Shown piece after piece: positions 54,052 through 63,729 of a stretch of 64,000 bases of DNA (positions within the stretch are counted from its first letter, which is position 1; each line of letters begins with the position of its first letter). The notes below the pieces were generated by a model that searched no databases, was not told the DNA's origin, and worked only from the letters and a program-made list of their open reading frames with translations. Origin of the DNA: UBA6912 sp963792895 (GTDB lineage: Bacteria > Actinomycetota > Acidimicrobiia > Spongiisociales > UBA5794); assembly GCA_963792895.1 (NCBI GenBank), contig CAWBYA010000008.1:248001-312000 (forward strand). The letters are read 5' to 3'. The translations under genes and the position numbers were made by a program.

Positions 54052-55336
54052 CTACGGGTAGATACCCCGTGCAAGCTTGGCGGCCGTGACCCGGCCTATC
54101 CCCTTGATGAGCGCTGCGGTCCTGAGATCCACGCCGTCGCGCGCTGCGATATCGAGCACCTCCGACAAGGCTCGGTTCATGATCTCGCGCAGCCGAGCCA
54201 CGATCTCGGATTCCGACCAGAAGTAGTTCTGGAGGTCCTGCACCCACTCGAAGTACGAGACGGTGACGCCACCTGCGTTGGCGAGGATGTCGGGCACCAC
54301 GGTGATGCCCGCCTCGCTGAGCATCCTGTCCGCATCGCCGGTCGTCGGACCGTTGGCTCCCTCGAGGACGACCTTCGCCCGGATCTGATGTGCGTTCGCT
54401 CGGTTGATGACACCGCCGACCGCGGCAGGGATCAGATACTCGCAATCGAGGGCGAGTAGCTCTTCCGGTGTGATCTCGTCTGCGTCGGGGTAACCCTTCA
54501 CGCCTCGATGCTCGTTCACGTACTCCATCACGACTGGGACATCGAGGCCGGCATCGCTGTGAATGGCCCCGGTCACATCCGAGACTGCGATCACCGTGCA
54601 TCCCAATTGCGAAGCGGCGAGGGCAGCGTACTGGCCGACATTGCCGAAGCCCTGCACCACCACTCGCGCACCTTCGGTCTTCACGCCCACGTGAGAGCCG
54701 ACGAGCGGGATCAGGCTCACCAGACCGCGCCCCGTTGCTTCGCGACGGGCGACGGAGCCGCCGAGCGCAGGCGGTTTCCCCGTCACGACGGCGGGCTCCG
54801 AGTGACCGACGTGAGTCGAGTACGTGTCCATGATCCAGGCCATGGTGTGCTCATTGGTCCCCATGTCGGGGGCCGGGATGTCCTTGTCCGGCCCGATGAA
54901 GTTGATGATCTCCATCGTGAACCGCCGCGTGAGCCGTTGCACCTCCGCCCGGGACAGCACTGTCGGGTCGACGGCGACCCCTCCCTTGGCGCCGCCGAAC
55001 GGCAGCCCGACGATCGCGCACTTCCAGGTCATCAGCATGGCGAGGGCTGCCACCTCACCGAGATTGACGTCGTCGGCGTACCGGATGCCACCCTTGGTGG
55101 GTCCCATGGTCAGCAGGTGCTGCACCCGATAGCCCCGTACGGTGTCGACGTCGGCGTATTCGTCCCGCCGGAAAGGGAAGGTGACGACCAGTGAGCGCTG
55201 CGGCATCGCGAGTCGGTCTCGAATGTTCTGGTCGAGGTTCATGAGCTCGGCAACTCGCGCGAATTGACCACGCGGCCTCGTGGTAGAGCGGCGAATCCCA
55301 TTCCGTAGGGACACGCACCTCGGCAGACAACGACAC
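54052..55336 (-). CDS. Glutamate dehydrogenase (Glu/Leu/Phe/Val family), apparent frameshift near N-terminus
   Basis: Reconstructed 427-aa NAD(P)-dependent dehydrogenase linking glutamate and 2-oxoglutarate. The GTG at 55336 is six bases after AGGAGG and gives SAEVRVPTEWDSPLYHEAA. One extra base at about 55272 then shifts into GQFARVAELMNLDQNI and the main body: GYRVQHLLTMGPTKGGIRY, FGGAKGGVAVDP with the catalytic Lys, PAPDMGTNEHTMAWIMD, VVQGFGNVGQ and EGANGPTTGDAD. Without correction only a product from the internal ATG at 55240 could be made, which would lack ~30 residues. It sits near amino-acid catabolic genes (55.9-59.3 kb). Confidence 0.91.
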
Positions 55337-55377
55337 CACGTACCTCCTCTTGGCCGCAGCGGTACCCTACCGATCCA

Positions 55378-55881
55378 ATGCACACCGGGCAGGAACCTAT
55401 GACGGACGGCATCATCATCGCAACGATCGGTCACGGATCTCGGTCGTTCGGTGAGCTCACCACGGCCCTGATCGAACACGGTGTCGGCTTCATCGTCGAT
55501 GTGCGCTCAGTCCCGTACTCCCGACACGCTCCGGACTTCACCAAGGACCGCCTGCTCCACCTCTGCGCGGAGATGAACCTCGGCTACCGATGGCTCGGCG
55601 ACCGTCTCGGCGGACGACCCGAGGACCCGAAGCTCTGGCGCGACGGGAAGCCCGACCTCGAGGCGATCGCAGCCGGTGAGGCGTTCTCCGCTGGGATCAC
55701 CGAACTCGAAGGTCTCGCGGCGGCTGGAAAGCTCGTTTTGCTCTGCGCGGAAGCCGACCCTTCTGGCTGCCATCGCACCAGCCTCATCGCTCCAGAACTC
55801 GAGCGCCGCGGATACCACGTCGAGCACATTCTCACCGATGGCACTGCGGTACCCCACCAGCCACCACTCAGGCTCGACTGA
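55378..55881 (+). CDS. DUF488 domain protein
   Basis: 167-aa DUF488 protein: ATIGHGSRSFGELTTALIEHG at the start, IVDVRSVPYSRHAPDFTKD, and the conserved cysteine region VLLCAEADPSGCHRTSLIAPEL. The function is unknown; the Cys-x-His-Arg motif suggests nucleotide or metal chemistry. The start is either the ATG at 55378 (TACCCT nine bases upstream) or the ATG at 55399 (AGGA site). It is divergent from gdhA, with the starts about 40 bases apart. Confidence 0.85.
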   Translation: MHTGQEPMTDGIIIATIGHGSRSFGELTTALIEHGVGFIVDVRSVPYSRHAPDFTKDRLLHLCAEMNLGYRWLGDRLGGRPEDPKLWRDGKPDLEAIAAGEAFSAGITELEGLAAAGKLVLLCAEADPSGCHRTSLIAPELERRGYHVEHILTDGTAVPHQPPLRLD

Positions 55882-55989
55882 CGTCGTCGCAGCGGGGTGG
55901 ACGAGGCGACCGCTCGTCGTCCTCGAATGGTCCCCGCCGGGATGCTCACGCATCGGTGCGCGATGCGATCAGTCGCCGGCCGCTTCCCG

Positions 55990-56463
55990 TCACCCGGCGG
56001 TCGTCAGGTCGGGGAGGCCGGGTTTGCCGACGTGTTCGAACACGAGGGATGTCTCGATGTGAGCGACCTCGGGCAGGGTCGTGAAGCCGCTGACGGCCAG
56101 CTGACGCAAGTGCGCGGCGTCCCGCACAACGGCCTCGACGAGGAAGTCGTTTGCCCCCGTCACGTGCCACAGCCCGACGACTTCGGGCATGGCCAGCGCG
56201 TGGTCCCTGAACCGGTCGACCTCCGCCGCCGAGTGCCTGCTGAGTCGTATCGCCACAATGGCGCGCAGCCCGATGCCGAGCGCCTCAGGATCGACGTCGG
56301 CGTGGAAACCGCCGAAGACACCCTCGTCTTCGAGGCGGCGCACGCGCTCGGAGCACGTCGAAGGAGCGATCCCCACTCGGGCTGCAAGCTCCTTGTTGGA
56401 GCGCCGCGCATTCTCCTGCAGCAACGCCACCAACTCGCGGTCTGTTCGGTCCATCGCCCGCAT
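55990..56463 (-). CDS. Lrp/AsnC family transcriptional regulator
   Basis: 157-aa regulator with an N-terminal helix-turn-helix (DRTDRELVALLQENARRSNKELAARVGIAPSTCSERVRRLEDEG, landmarks RSNKELAARVGIA and STCSERVRRLEDEG) and a C-terminal RAM domain (IRLSRHSAAEVDRFRDHALAMPEV, landmarks VIGL-like VVGLWHVTGANDFLVEAVV). The ATG at 56463 is five bases after AGGAGG. It is divergent from the methionine gamma-lyase/tyrosine phenol-lyase genes, so it probably controls them in response to an amino acid. Confidence 0.9.
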   Translation of the reverse strand: MRAMDRTDRELVALLQENARRSNKELAARVGIAPSTCSERVRRLEDEGVFGGFHADVDPEALGIGLRAIVAIRLSRHSAAEVDRFRDHALAMPEVVGLWHVTGANDFLVEAVVRDAAHLRQLAVSGFTTLPEVAHIETSLVFEHVGKPGLPDLTTAG

Positions 56464-56496
56464 GGAGACCTCCTGCCGAATATCCATCGTCCAGTA

Positions 56497-56524
56497 TTGC
56501 AGATGCCCGGCCAAGTCATAGGCT
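56497..56524 (+). promoter_or_regulatory. Candidate promoter of the gamma-lyase/TPL operon
   Basis: TTGCAG (56497-56502), 16 bases, then TAGGCT (56519-56524), in the 143-base gap divergent to the Lrp gene. A GGGAGG ribosome site precedes the ATG at 56607. Confidence 0.35.
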
Positions 56525-56606
56525 GAAGGCACGAATCCCCGCGCATGTCTGGGCCACACGACGAGTTTCGGCGAAGAATGCGCGATCAAGGCGCTGGGAG
56601 GCTGGC

Positions 56607-57881
56607 ATGCGCAAGGACTGGAAGGAATCCGTCGAGGATCGGGCCCTCCATCCCGAGAGCCTGATGATGGGCTTCGGGTACAAGCCGGCGTGGTCGGAGG
56701 GTGCCCTCAAGAGCCCGATCTTCCAGACGTCGACCTTCGTCTTCGAGTCGGCCGAGCAAGGGAAACACTTCTTCGAGCTGGCGACAGGACAGTGCGAGTA
56801 CGCACCCGGCGAGCACATCGGCATGATCTACAGCAGGCTCAACAATCCCGACCTCGAGATCCTCGAGGATCGCCTCACCCTCTGGGACGACGCCGAGTCG
56901 GCCCTCGTGTTCTCGAGCGGCATGGCGGCCATCGCAACCACGCTGCTCGCCTACCTGAAGCCGGGCCGCGTCCTCCTCCACAGCGCACCGCTGTACGGCG
57001 GCACCGACCACCTCGTGAAGCACACGCTGCCCGACCTCGGCATCCAAACCGTCGAGTACATGGCCGGGATGGGTCGGGAAGACATCGAAGCGCTCCTTGC
57101 CGACGAAGCCCCGAACGCCCAACTCGGGCTCATCTTCATCGAGACCCCGGCCAACCCGACGAACGACCTCTTCGACATCCGTGTCGCCGCCGACATAGCA
57201 ACCGCTCATGCCACCGACGACTTCAGGCCGCTGGTCGCAATCGACAACACGTTCCTGGGGCCCCTGTGGCAGCACCCCCTCGAGCACGGCGCCGACCTCG
57301 TCGTCTACTCGGCGACCAAGTACATCGGCGGCCACAGCGACCTCGTCGCCGGCGCCGTCGTCGGGTCGCAGCAGGCGATGGCGCCGATTGCCGGGCTCCG
57401 CACCTACCTGGGCAACATGGCGACCCCGCACACGGGCTGGCTGCTGATGCGCAGCCTCGAGACCCTCGCCATCCGCATGGAGCGCCAGACGGCGACTGCG
57501 CAGCGCGTAGCGGGCTTCCTCGCCGGCCACCCGAAGGTTCGGACCGTCCAGTATCTCGGGCTGCTCGAGGCCGGCGATCCCGGCTACGAGCTGTACAAGC
57601 GCCAGTGCGCAGGACCGGGTGCGATGATCGCCTTCGAGATCGACGGCGGTGAGGCCGAGGCGTTCCGTTTCCTGAACCATCTCGAGTTGGTGAAGCTCGC
57701 CGTCAGCCTCGGAAGCACGGAGAGCCTCGCCGAGCACCCCGGCACGATGACCCACTCCGGTGTCGACGCCGCCGAGAAGCTGGCCATGGGGATCACCCCC
57801 GCCCTCGTGCGTCTCTCCGTCGGTGTCGAACACCCCGACGACCTCATCCTCGACCTCGGTCACGCCCTCGCAGCGGTGTGA
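56607..57881 (+). CDS. Cys/Met-metabolism PLP enzyme, methionine gamma-lyase / O-acetylhomoserine sulfhydrylase-like
   Basis: 424-aa fold-type I PLP enzyme. PLP Lys238 is in VVYSATKYIGGHSD, with YSRLNNPDLEILEDRLTLWD, FSSGMAAIATTLLAY, FIETPANPTNDLFDI and the C-terminal SLGSTESLAEHPGTMTHSGV. The overall pattern best fits methionine gamma-lyase (methionine to 2-oxobutyrate, ammonia and methanethiol), but sulfhydrylase activity cannot be excluded. It is followed after 43 bases by tyrosine phenol-lyase, and its Lrp neighbour supports a catabolic role. Confidence 0.87.
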   Translation: MRKDWKESVEDRALHPESLMMGFGYKPAWSEGALKSPIFQTSTFVFESAEQGKHFFELATGQCEYAPGEHIGMIYSRLNNPDLEILEDRLTLWDDAESALVFSSGMAAIATTLLAYLKPGRVLLHSAPLYGGTDHLVKHTLPDLGIQTVEYMAGMGREDIEALLADEAPNAQLGLIFIETPANPTNDLFDIRVAADIATAHATDDFRPLVAIDNTFLGPLWQHPLEHGADLVVYSATKYIGGHSDLVAGAVVGSQQAMAPIAGLRTYLGNMATPHTGWLLMRSLETLAIRMERQTATAQRVAGFLAGHPKVRTVQYLGLLEAGDPGYELYKRQCAGPGAMIAFEIDGGEAEAFRFLNHLELVKLAVSLGSTESLAEHPGTMTHSGVDAAEKLAMGITPALVRLSVGVEHPDDLILDLGHALAAV

Positions 57882-57924
57882 CACCGCCATTGACAGATCG
57901 CCAACCACACAGGAGACACGAACC

Positions 57925-59307
57925 ATGAGAAAGAGCTGGGCCGAGCCGTACAAGATCAAGATGGTCGAACCGATCCGCATGACGACTCGCGAGGAGCGGG
58001 AGCGGGCCATCGTCGAAGCCGGCTACAACAGCTTCCTGCTGCGCTCGGACGACGTGTACATCGACCTGCTCACCGACTCGGGCACGTCTGCGATGTCTGA
58101 CTACCAGTGGGCGGGCCTGATGCTGGGCGACGAGGCGTACGCCGGGAGCCGCAGCTTCTACAACCTCGTCGACGCCGTCCGTGACGTCTACGGCTACGAG
58201 GAGCTGATCCCGACTCATCAAGGGCGGGGCGCCGAGCACATCTTGAGCCAGATCCTCATCGAGCCCGGCGACTACATACCCGGCAACATGTACTTCACGA
58301 CGACTCGGTTCCACCAGGAGCACGCCGGTGGCATCTTCGTCGACGTCATCGTCGACGAGGCGCACGATCCGGCGAGCCTTCATCCCTTCAAAGGCAATGT
58401 CGACCTCGTGAAGCTGCAGCGCCTCATCGACGAGGTCGGCGCCGAGCGTATCCCCTACATCTCGGTAGAGACCAACGTCAACATGGCCGGTGGCCAGCCG
58501 ATGTCGATGGAGAACCTCGCCGCGACCTACGAGTTGTGCACCCGCCACAGGATCCTGGTGATGCTCGACGCAACGCGGGCGCTCGAGAACGCATGGTTCA
58601 TCAAGCAGCGCGAGTTTGGCTACCACGACAAGAGCGTCGCCGAGATCGTGCGGGAGATCTGCAGCCACTCGGACGGCGCCACGGTGTCGTCGAAGAAGGA
58701 CAACCTCGTCAACATCGGCGGCTTCCTCGCCGTCCGCGACGCAGAGCTGGCCCGGCGGGCTCGTGCGCTCCTGGTCGCCTTCGAAGGCCTCCATACGTAT
58801 GGCGGCATGTCGGGCCGCGACATGGAGGCGCTCGCCCGCGGCATCCGGGAGATGGTGGCAACCGACGATCACGTTGCGTCGAGGGTCGGCCAGGTCGAAT
58901 ACCTCGGCAACGCGCTCATCAAGGCCGGTATCCCGCTGATCCAGCCGGTTGGCGGCCACGGCATCTTCCTCGACGCAATGGCGATCCTCCCCCACCTGCC
59001 GCAGGAGCACTTCCCCGCCCAGGCACTCACCGCCGAGCTGTACCTGGAATCCGGTGTGCGCGGCATGGAGCGGGGCATCGTCTCCGCCGGGCGCGACCCC
59101 AAGACGGGCGACCACCACTACCCCAGGCTCGAGCTGGTGCGGCTTGCCATTCCGAGAAGGGTCTACACCCAGGCCCACATGGACGTCGTGGCCGAGTCCG
59201 TCGTCGAGGTGTACGAGCATCGCGACGACGTGCACGGTCTTCGATTCACCTACGAGCCGCCCGAGCTGCGGTTCTTCCAAGCACGGTTCGAGCCCGTCGA
59301 CGCGTGA
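57925..59307 (+). CDS. Tyrosine phenol-lyase
   Basis: 460-aa beta-eliminating lyase (tyrosine to phenol, pyruvate and ammonia). The sequence follows tyrosine phenol-lyase rather than tryptophanase at the diagnostic sites. YFTTTRFHQE has Thr125 where tryptophanase has Asp. GVRGMERGI has Arg384, equivalent to the substrate-binding Arg381 of the Citrobacter enzyme. LRFFQARF has Phe451 where tryptophanase has His. The PLP Lys is Lys258 in SSKKDNLVNIGG. It is the second gene of the operon and ends at a strong terminator (59315-59347). Confidence 0.9.
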   Translation: MRKSWAEPYKIKMVEPIRMTTREERERAIVEAGYNSFLLRSDDVYIDLLTDSGTSAMSDYQWAGLMLGDEAYAGSRSFYNLVDAVRDVYGYEELIPTHQGRGAEHILSQILIEPGDYIPGNMYFTTTRFHQEHAGGIFVDVIVDEAHDPASLHPFKGNVDLVKLQRLIDEVGAERIPYISVETNVNMAGGQPMSMENLAATYELCTRHRILVMLDATRALENAWFIKQREFGYHDKSVAEIVREICSHSDGATVSSKKDNLVNIGGFLAVRDAELARRARALLVAFEGLHTYGGMSGRDMEALARGIREMVATDDHVASRVGQVEYLGNALIKAGIPLIQPVGGHGIFLDAMAILPHLPQEHFPAQALTAELYLESGVRGMERGIVSAGRDPKTGDHHYPRLELVRLAIPRRVYTQAHMDVVAESVVEVYEHRDDVHGLRFTYEPPELRFFQARFEPVDA

Positions 59308-59314
59308 CACGCCG

Positions 59315-59347
59315 CGAGGGGCACGAGCGGTGAGTTCGTGCCCCTCG
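59315..59347 (+). terminator. Terminator hairpin after tyrosine phenol-lyase
   Basis: A perfect 12-bp stem CGAGGGGCACGA / TCGTGCCCCTCG with a 9-base loop lies 8 bases after the stop codon. No T-run follows. Confidence 0.75.
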
Positions 59348-59453
59348 AGGTCGAGGGTGGGCGCCGGGCAGGGACGCACAGCGTCGCCCGCCAAACGGCA
59401 CCCCGAAACCAACAGGCCGTTTAGGGTGATCGAGCCGAGCCACCGGGGAGCCG

Positions 59454-60557
59454 ATGCCCGAGACGATGATCCACCTCGCCGAGGTTTCCAAGGTCTACCC
59501 AGAAACCACGACCCCAGCGGTGGGGGCGCTGAGCCTCGACGTGACCGAGGGCGAGATCGCAGTGCTGGTCGGACCCTCCGGGTGCGGCAAGACCACCACC
59601 CTCAAGATGATCAACCGGCTGATCGAACCGACGAGTGGCGATATCGTCGTCGGCAGTCGCAACGTGCGGGACGTGAGCGCACCCGAGCTGCGCAGAGACA
59701 TCGGGTACGTCATCCAGCAGATCGGCTTGTTCCCGCACAGAACGATCGCGGAGAACATCGCCACCGTCCCGCAGCTGCTGGGCTGGGACAAGGCGCGCAT
59801 CCAGCATCGGATCGATGAGCTGATCGAGGTCGTCGACCTCGATCGCACCATGCGCGACAGGTATCCGGCAGAGCTCTCCGGCGGTCAGCGACAACGGGTC
59901 GGCGTGGCCAGGGCACTGGCAGCCGATCCCCCCGTCATGCTCATGGACGAGCCGTTCGGCGCAGTTGATCCGATCATCCGAGCCCGGCTCCAAGACCAGT
60001 TCCTCGACCTACAGGCCCGCCTCCACAAGACCATCGTGATGGTGACGCACGACATCGACGAGGCCATCAAACTGGGTGACCGGATCGCGATCCTCAACGT
60101 CGGCGGAGTCCTCGAGCAATACGCGTCACCGGCCGACCTGCTTCGGGAGCCGGCGAATTCCTTCGTGGCCGACTTCCTCGGCAAGGATCGCGGGCTCAAA
60201 CGCCTGTCCCTGATCCCGATCCGGGACGTCCAGCTGGAGGAGGGCCCGGTCGTGCCGCAAACGGCTTCGGTTGCGGACGCCTGGGCGGTCATGGAGCGAT
60301 ACGGCGTCGACTGGATCGGCGTAGGCGGCGACGGCCGGCTTCTCGGATGGGCGCCTGCGGGAGAGCTCGACGGCCGCTCCAACCTCAGCGACGTTCCCCT
60401 CCGCCGTTTTGCGTCGTGGCTTTCGCGCGACTCGAGCCTGCGCGACGCGCTCGACTTGGTGGTCAGCAGCCGAACGAGCGTCGCACCGGTGTTCGACGGG
60501 GATACGTACCTCGGGATGCTCACGGCCGACCGCATCGGCGACGAGATCGTGCACTGA
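59454..60557 (+). CDS. Osmoprotectant (glycine betaine/choline) ABC transporter ATP-binding protein
   Basis: 367-aa OpuCA/ProV-type ATPase. Walker A GPSGCGKTTTLKMINRL, Q-loop YVIQQIGLFPHRTI, signature LSGGQRQRVGVARAL and Walker B VMLMDEPFGAVDPI are intact. The C-terminal ~100 residues are a degenerate CBS pair (SSLRDALDLVVSSRTSVAPVFDGD), the ionic-strength sensor in relatives. GGGGAG precedes the ATG. It is the first gene of a four-gene operon. Confidence 0.93.
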   Translation: MPETMIHLAEVSKVYPETTTPAVGALSLDVTEGEIAVLVGPSGCGKTTTLKMINRLIEPTSGDIVVGSRNVRDVSAPELRRDIGYVIQQIGLFPHRTIAENIATVPQLLGWDKARIQHRIDELIEVVDLDRTMRDRYPAELSGGQRQRVGVARALAADPPVMLMDEPFGAVDPIIRARLQDQFLDLQARLHKTIVMVTHDIDEAIKLGDRIAILNVGGVLEQYASPADLLREPANSFVADFLGKDRGLKRLSLIPIRDVQLEEGPVVPQTASVADAWAVMERYGVDWIGVGGDGRLLGWAPAGELDGRSNLSDVPLRRFASWLSRDSSLRDALDLVVSSRTSVAPVFDGDTYLGMLTADRIGDEIVH

Positions 60558-60561
60558 CCGC

Positions 60562-61221
60562 GTGGAGGACCAACCCTTCGTTCGCTGGTCGTGGGTCTTC
60601 GACCACCTCGACGATATCTGGCAACGCACCGTCGAGCACATCACCCTCACGGTGATCGCCGTAGCCGTCGGGTTCGTCCTCGCCGTTGCGCTGTCGCTCA
60701 TCGCTCGACGCTACCGGCGCAGCTACGGGCCCATCACGTGGACGGCGGGAATCATCTACACGATTCCGAGCCTCGCTCTTTTTGCGTTCCTCGTGCCCAT
60801 AACGGGCCTGACCACGCTCACGGCTGAGATCGGCCTCGTCGGCTACACGCTCTTGATCCTGATTCGCAACATCGTGGCCGGGCTCGACGGGGTCTCTCCG
60901 ACCATCAAGGAAGCCGCCGTCGGCATGGGATACACCAGGCGCAGGCTGTTCATCGACGTCGAGTTGCCCCTCGCGCTACCCGTGATCATCGCCGGCATTC
61001 GTATCGCAACCGTGACGACCATCGGCCTGGTCACGGTGACTGCCCTCATCGGCCAAGGTGGCTACGGGAAGTTCATCCTGTCCGGGCTCAACCGCTTCTT
61101 CACGACCGAGATCGTCGTCGGCGCCGTGCTCTCGGTGGCGCTCGCGGTAGCGGCCGACCTCGCCCTCGTCGCCCTCGAACGGGCGCTGACGCCCTGGGCA
61201 AAGCGCAAGGTGCCGGCATGA
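60562..61221 (+). CDS. Osmoprotectant ABC transporter permease (OpuCB-type)
   Basis: 219-aa permease with five or six helices and the inner-membrane signature IKEAAVGMGYTRRRLFIDVELPLALPVIIAG (landmark EAAVGMGYTRRRLF). The GTG at 60562 is four bases after the ATPase stop. Its 3' end overlaps the next permease by four bases. Confidence 0.92.
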   Translation: MEDQPFVRWSWVFDHLDDIWQRTVEHITLTVIAVAVGFVLAVALSLIARRYRRSYGPITWTAGIIYTIPSLALFAFLVPITGLTTLTAEIGLVGYTLLILIRNIVAGLDGVSPTIKEAAVGMGYTRRRLFIDVELPLALPVIIAGIRIATVTTIGLVTVTALIGQGGYGKFILSGLNRFFTTEIVVGAVLSVALAVAADLALVALERALTPWAKRKVPA

Positions 61222-61931
61222 TCGAGTTCCTCGGCGACGTGGCGGCGTTCATCGCAGAGAACATGTGGGGGACGGCGGGCATCGCCAACCGTATGTGGGA
61301 ACACGTCCAGCTGTCGGCGTTCGCCACAGCCGTCGCTTCCGCAATGGCGATCCCCGCGGGTCTCGCGCTCGGGCACGTCAAACGCGGCGGGGTGATCGCC
61401 GTGACGACCGTCAACATCGGGAGGGCGATCCCCTCGTTCGCCATCGTCGCATTGGCCCTTCCGATCTCCATCCGCATCGGCCTCGGGCTCGGGTTCTGGC
61501 CGACGTTCCTGGCGCTGGTTGCGCTCGCCCTACCGCCGATGTTCACCAACACGTACACCGGTGTGAGCGAGGTGGACTCCGCAATCGTCGAGGCCGGCCG
61601 CGGCATGGGGCTCTCCGGCAGGCAGCTGCTGGCGTCCGTCGAGTTTCCCCTGGCGTCGCCGGTCATCCTCGCCGGGGTCCGGATATCGACGGTGCAGGTC
61701 GTCGCAACCGCCACCCTGGGCGCGCTGGTCGGATGGGGAGGGCTCGGACGGTTCATCATCGATGGGTTTGCGCAGCAGGACAACGTCGAGGTGTTCGTCG
61801 GCGGCTTGCTCGTGGCCATCCTCGCCATCGCCGTGGAGATCGCATTCGAGGTGCTCGAGCGGTTGCTCATCCCCAGCGGGCTCCGCCGACCGCGCCGTTC
61901 AGAACCCCCGACCACCGCGGTTCCTGCCTAG
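61218..61931 (+). CDS. Osmoprotectant ABC transporter permease (OpuCD-type)
   Basis: 237-aa second permease. Hydrophobic helices (AIVALALPISIRIG, LALVALALPPMF) and the EAA loop IVEAGRGMGLSGRQLLASVEFPLA are typical of the OpuC/YehWY family. The ATG overlaps the preceding stop (ATGA). Confidence 0.92.
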   Translation: MIEFLGDVAAFIAENMWGTAGIANRMWEHVQLSAFATAVASAMAIPAGLALGHVKRGGVIAVTTVNIGRAIPSFAIVALALPISIRIGLGLGFWPTFLALVALALPPMFTNTYTGVSEVDSAIVEAGRGMGLSGRQLLASVEFPLASPVILAGVRISTVQVVATATLGALVGWGGLGRFIIDGFAQQDNVEVFVGGLLVAILAIAVEIAFEVLERLLIPSGLRRPRRSEPPTTAVPA

Positions 61932-62019
61932 GTGCGGCTGGGAAGGACGGCGAGGAGGGGTAGGCTGCGCCTGGGCTCCAGGTCGCTGGGGCCTTTTCTC
62001 AACTCGGAAGGAGATACCC

Positions 62020-62922
62020 ATGCGGATGTCCCGCAACCGCGTCATTGGGGCGGCTCTCCTGGCGTTTGCGCTCATCGCAGCCGCCTGTGGAGACTCGGGT
62101 GATGACGTCGTCACCGAAGGCCCAGACATCGTCATCGGCTCGTTCGGCTTCGGCGAGAGCGAGATACTGGGCGAGATCTACAAGCAAGCGCTCGAAGCAG
62201 AGGGCTACACGGTCACCCACAACCCGCAGATCGGGCCGCGGGAGATCGTCGCCCCGGCCCTCGAATCGGGTGAGATCGGGATCGTCCCGGAGTACGTCGG
62301 AAGCGCACTCGAAGTGACCTTCGGCGAGGAACCCCCCGCCGAAGGAGATGCAGCTCGGCAAGCACTTGCCGATGCCTATGCCGCCCGTGACATCAGCGTG
62401 CTCGACCTGGCACCGGCTCAGGACAAGAACTCGTTCATCGTCACCAAGGCGACGGCCGACGACGTCGGCCTGACCACGGTGAGCGACCTGGCGAAGCTCG
62501 GCACGGTGAAGCTCGGTGGACCGCCGGAGTGCCCAGAGCGGCCGCGGTGCCAGCTTGGCTTGGAGAGCATCTACGGGCTCACTATCGAGTTCACGGCGCT
62601 CGATGCAGGCGGTCCGCTCACGATCGCCGCCCTCGAGGGCGGGGAGATTCAGGTTGGCCTGGCCTTCTCGACGTTCGTGTTCGACCCCGACCTGGTCCAA
62701 TTGGAGGACGACGAAGGCCTCCAGCCGGCCGAGAACATCGTGCCGATCGTCAGGACGGAGCTCGTGGATGCGTACGGTGATGCATTCGTCGAGCGCATCA
62801 ACCAGGTCAGTGCCGAGATCACGACGGAGGAGCTCACCGAGCTCAACCGCCAATTCGGCGAGGAACAGCGTGACGCTGCCGACATCGCCGCCGACTGGCT
62901 GGCGGACAAAGGCCTCGTCTGA
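62020..62922 (+). CDS. Osmoprotectant ABC transporter substrate-binding lipoprotein (OpuCC/OpuAC-type)
   Basis: 300-aa glycine betaine/choline-binding lipoprotein. The signal peptide ends in lipobox LIAAACGD (Cys about 24). IVIGSFGFGESEILGEIYKQALE and GIVPEYVGSALEVTFG are OpuAC-family signatures. A strong GGAAGGAGA site precedes the ATG by about six bases, so it is translated separately within the operon, 88 bases after the permease. A UUCG terminator follows. Confidence 0.93.
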   Translation: MRMSRNRVIGAALLAFALIAAACGDSGDDVVTEGPDIVIGSFGFGESEILGEIYKQALEAEGYTVTHNPQIGPREIVAPALESGEIGIVPEYVGSALEVTFGEEPPAEGDAARQALADAYAARDISVLDLAPAQDKNSFIVTKATADDVGLTTVSDLAKLGTVKLGGPPECPERPRCQLGLESIYGLTIEFTALDAGGPLTIAALEGGEIQVGLAFSTFVFDPDLVQLEDDEGLQPAENIVPIVRTELVDAYGDAFVERINQVSAEITTEELTELNRQFGEEQRDAADIAADWLADKGLV

Positions 62923-62949
62923 TCGAGACGGTCCGATGGGAACACGCAT

Positions 62950-62973
62950 GTGCCCGGGCTTCGGCCCGGGCAC
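62950..62973 (+). terminator. UUCG-loop terminator of the osmoprotectant operon
   Basis: A perfect 10-bp stem GTGCCCGGGC / GCCCGGGCAC closed by a TTCG tetraloop lies 27 bases after the binding-protein stop. Confidence 0.8.
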
Positions 62974-63019
62974 ACTCGCGTCGCATGAGAGCTTGGCGAT
63001 CTCAGTAGGCTCGCCCATC

Positions 63020-63680
63020 ATGGATGAAGATCTCTTGCCGCTGGACGCCGAAGAGGCGCGCATCCTGGGGTGCCTCATCGAGAAGGCGATGACCACGCCC
63101 GACCAATACCCCATGTCGCTGAACGGTGTGAGGGTCGCCTGCAACCAGGTGTCGAACCGCGATCCGGTCGTCGACTTCGACGAGACGACGGTGGCCACCA
63201 CGCTGCGGCGCCTCGCCGATCGGGGCCTCGCCAAGTTCGTCCACCGGGCCGGCGATCGAGTCGTCAAGTACATCCACGCTGCCGACGATGTGCTCGAGCT
63301 GGCCCCTCGTGACCTCGCTCTCGTTGCGGTGCTGATGCTCCGCGGCGACCAAACACCGGGGGAGCTTCGGCAGCGGACAGGCCGCTATGTGGAGTTCAGC
63401 TCGCTGCCCGAGGTCGAGCTGACGCTGGGTGAGCTGGCGAGGCGAACGCCTCCTCTCGTGACCGAGTTGGAGCGGCAGCCCGGACAGAAGGAGAGCCGCT
63501 ACCGGCAGCTCCTCACTGGAGGATCGTTGATGGTCCCTGCCCCTGCCACACCACCCCGGGCTCCAGTCGCTGCCAGGGCGGACGACGATCGAAGACATGG
63601 CCGCACTGCGCACCGAGATCGCCGAGCTGCGCGACCGCTTCGAGCGCCTGCTCGACGCCCTCGGTGTCGAGGAGATCTGA
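63020..63680 (+). CDS. DUF480 (YceH-type) protein, apparent frameshift at C-terminus
   Basis: Reconstructed 219-aa winged-helix-pair protein of the YceH family. LPLDAEEARILGCLIEKAMTTPDQYPMSLN, ACNQVSNRDPVV and RGDQTPGELRQRT are signature segments. One extra base at about 63582 (GGGCGGACG) breaks the C-terminus; dropping it restores the helical TIEDMAALRTEIAELRDRF and a stop at 63680. TAGGCT (63007-63012) is eight bases from the ATG, so it is probably leaderless. The function is unknown. Confidence 0.86.
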
Positions 63681-63729
63681 CGCGGACGCACCCGCGATTC
63701 GTGTCACCCCGATCCGATACCGTGCGGCT

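Noticed and set aside
57925..59307. Tryptophanase as the identity of the beta-eliminating lyase
   Set aside because: Thr125, Arg384 and Phe451 match tyrosine phenol-lyase, where tryptophanase has Asp, a small hydrophobic residue and His.
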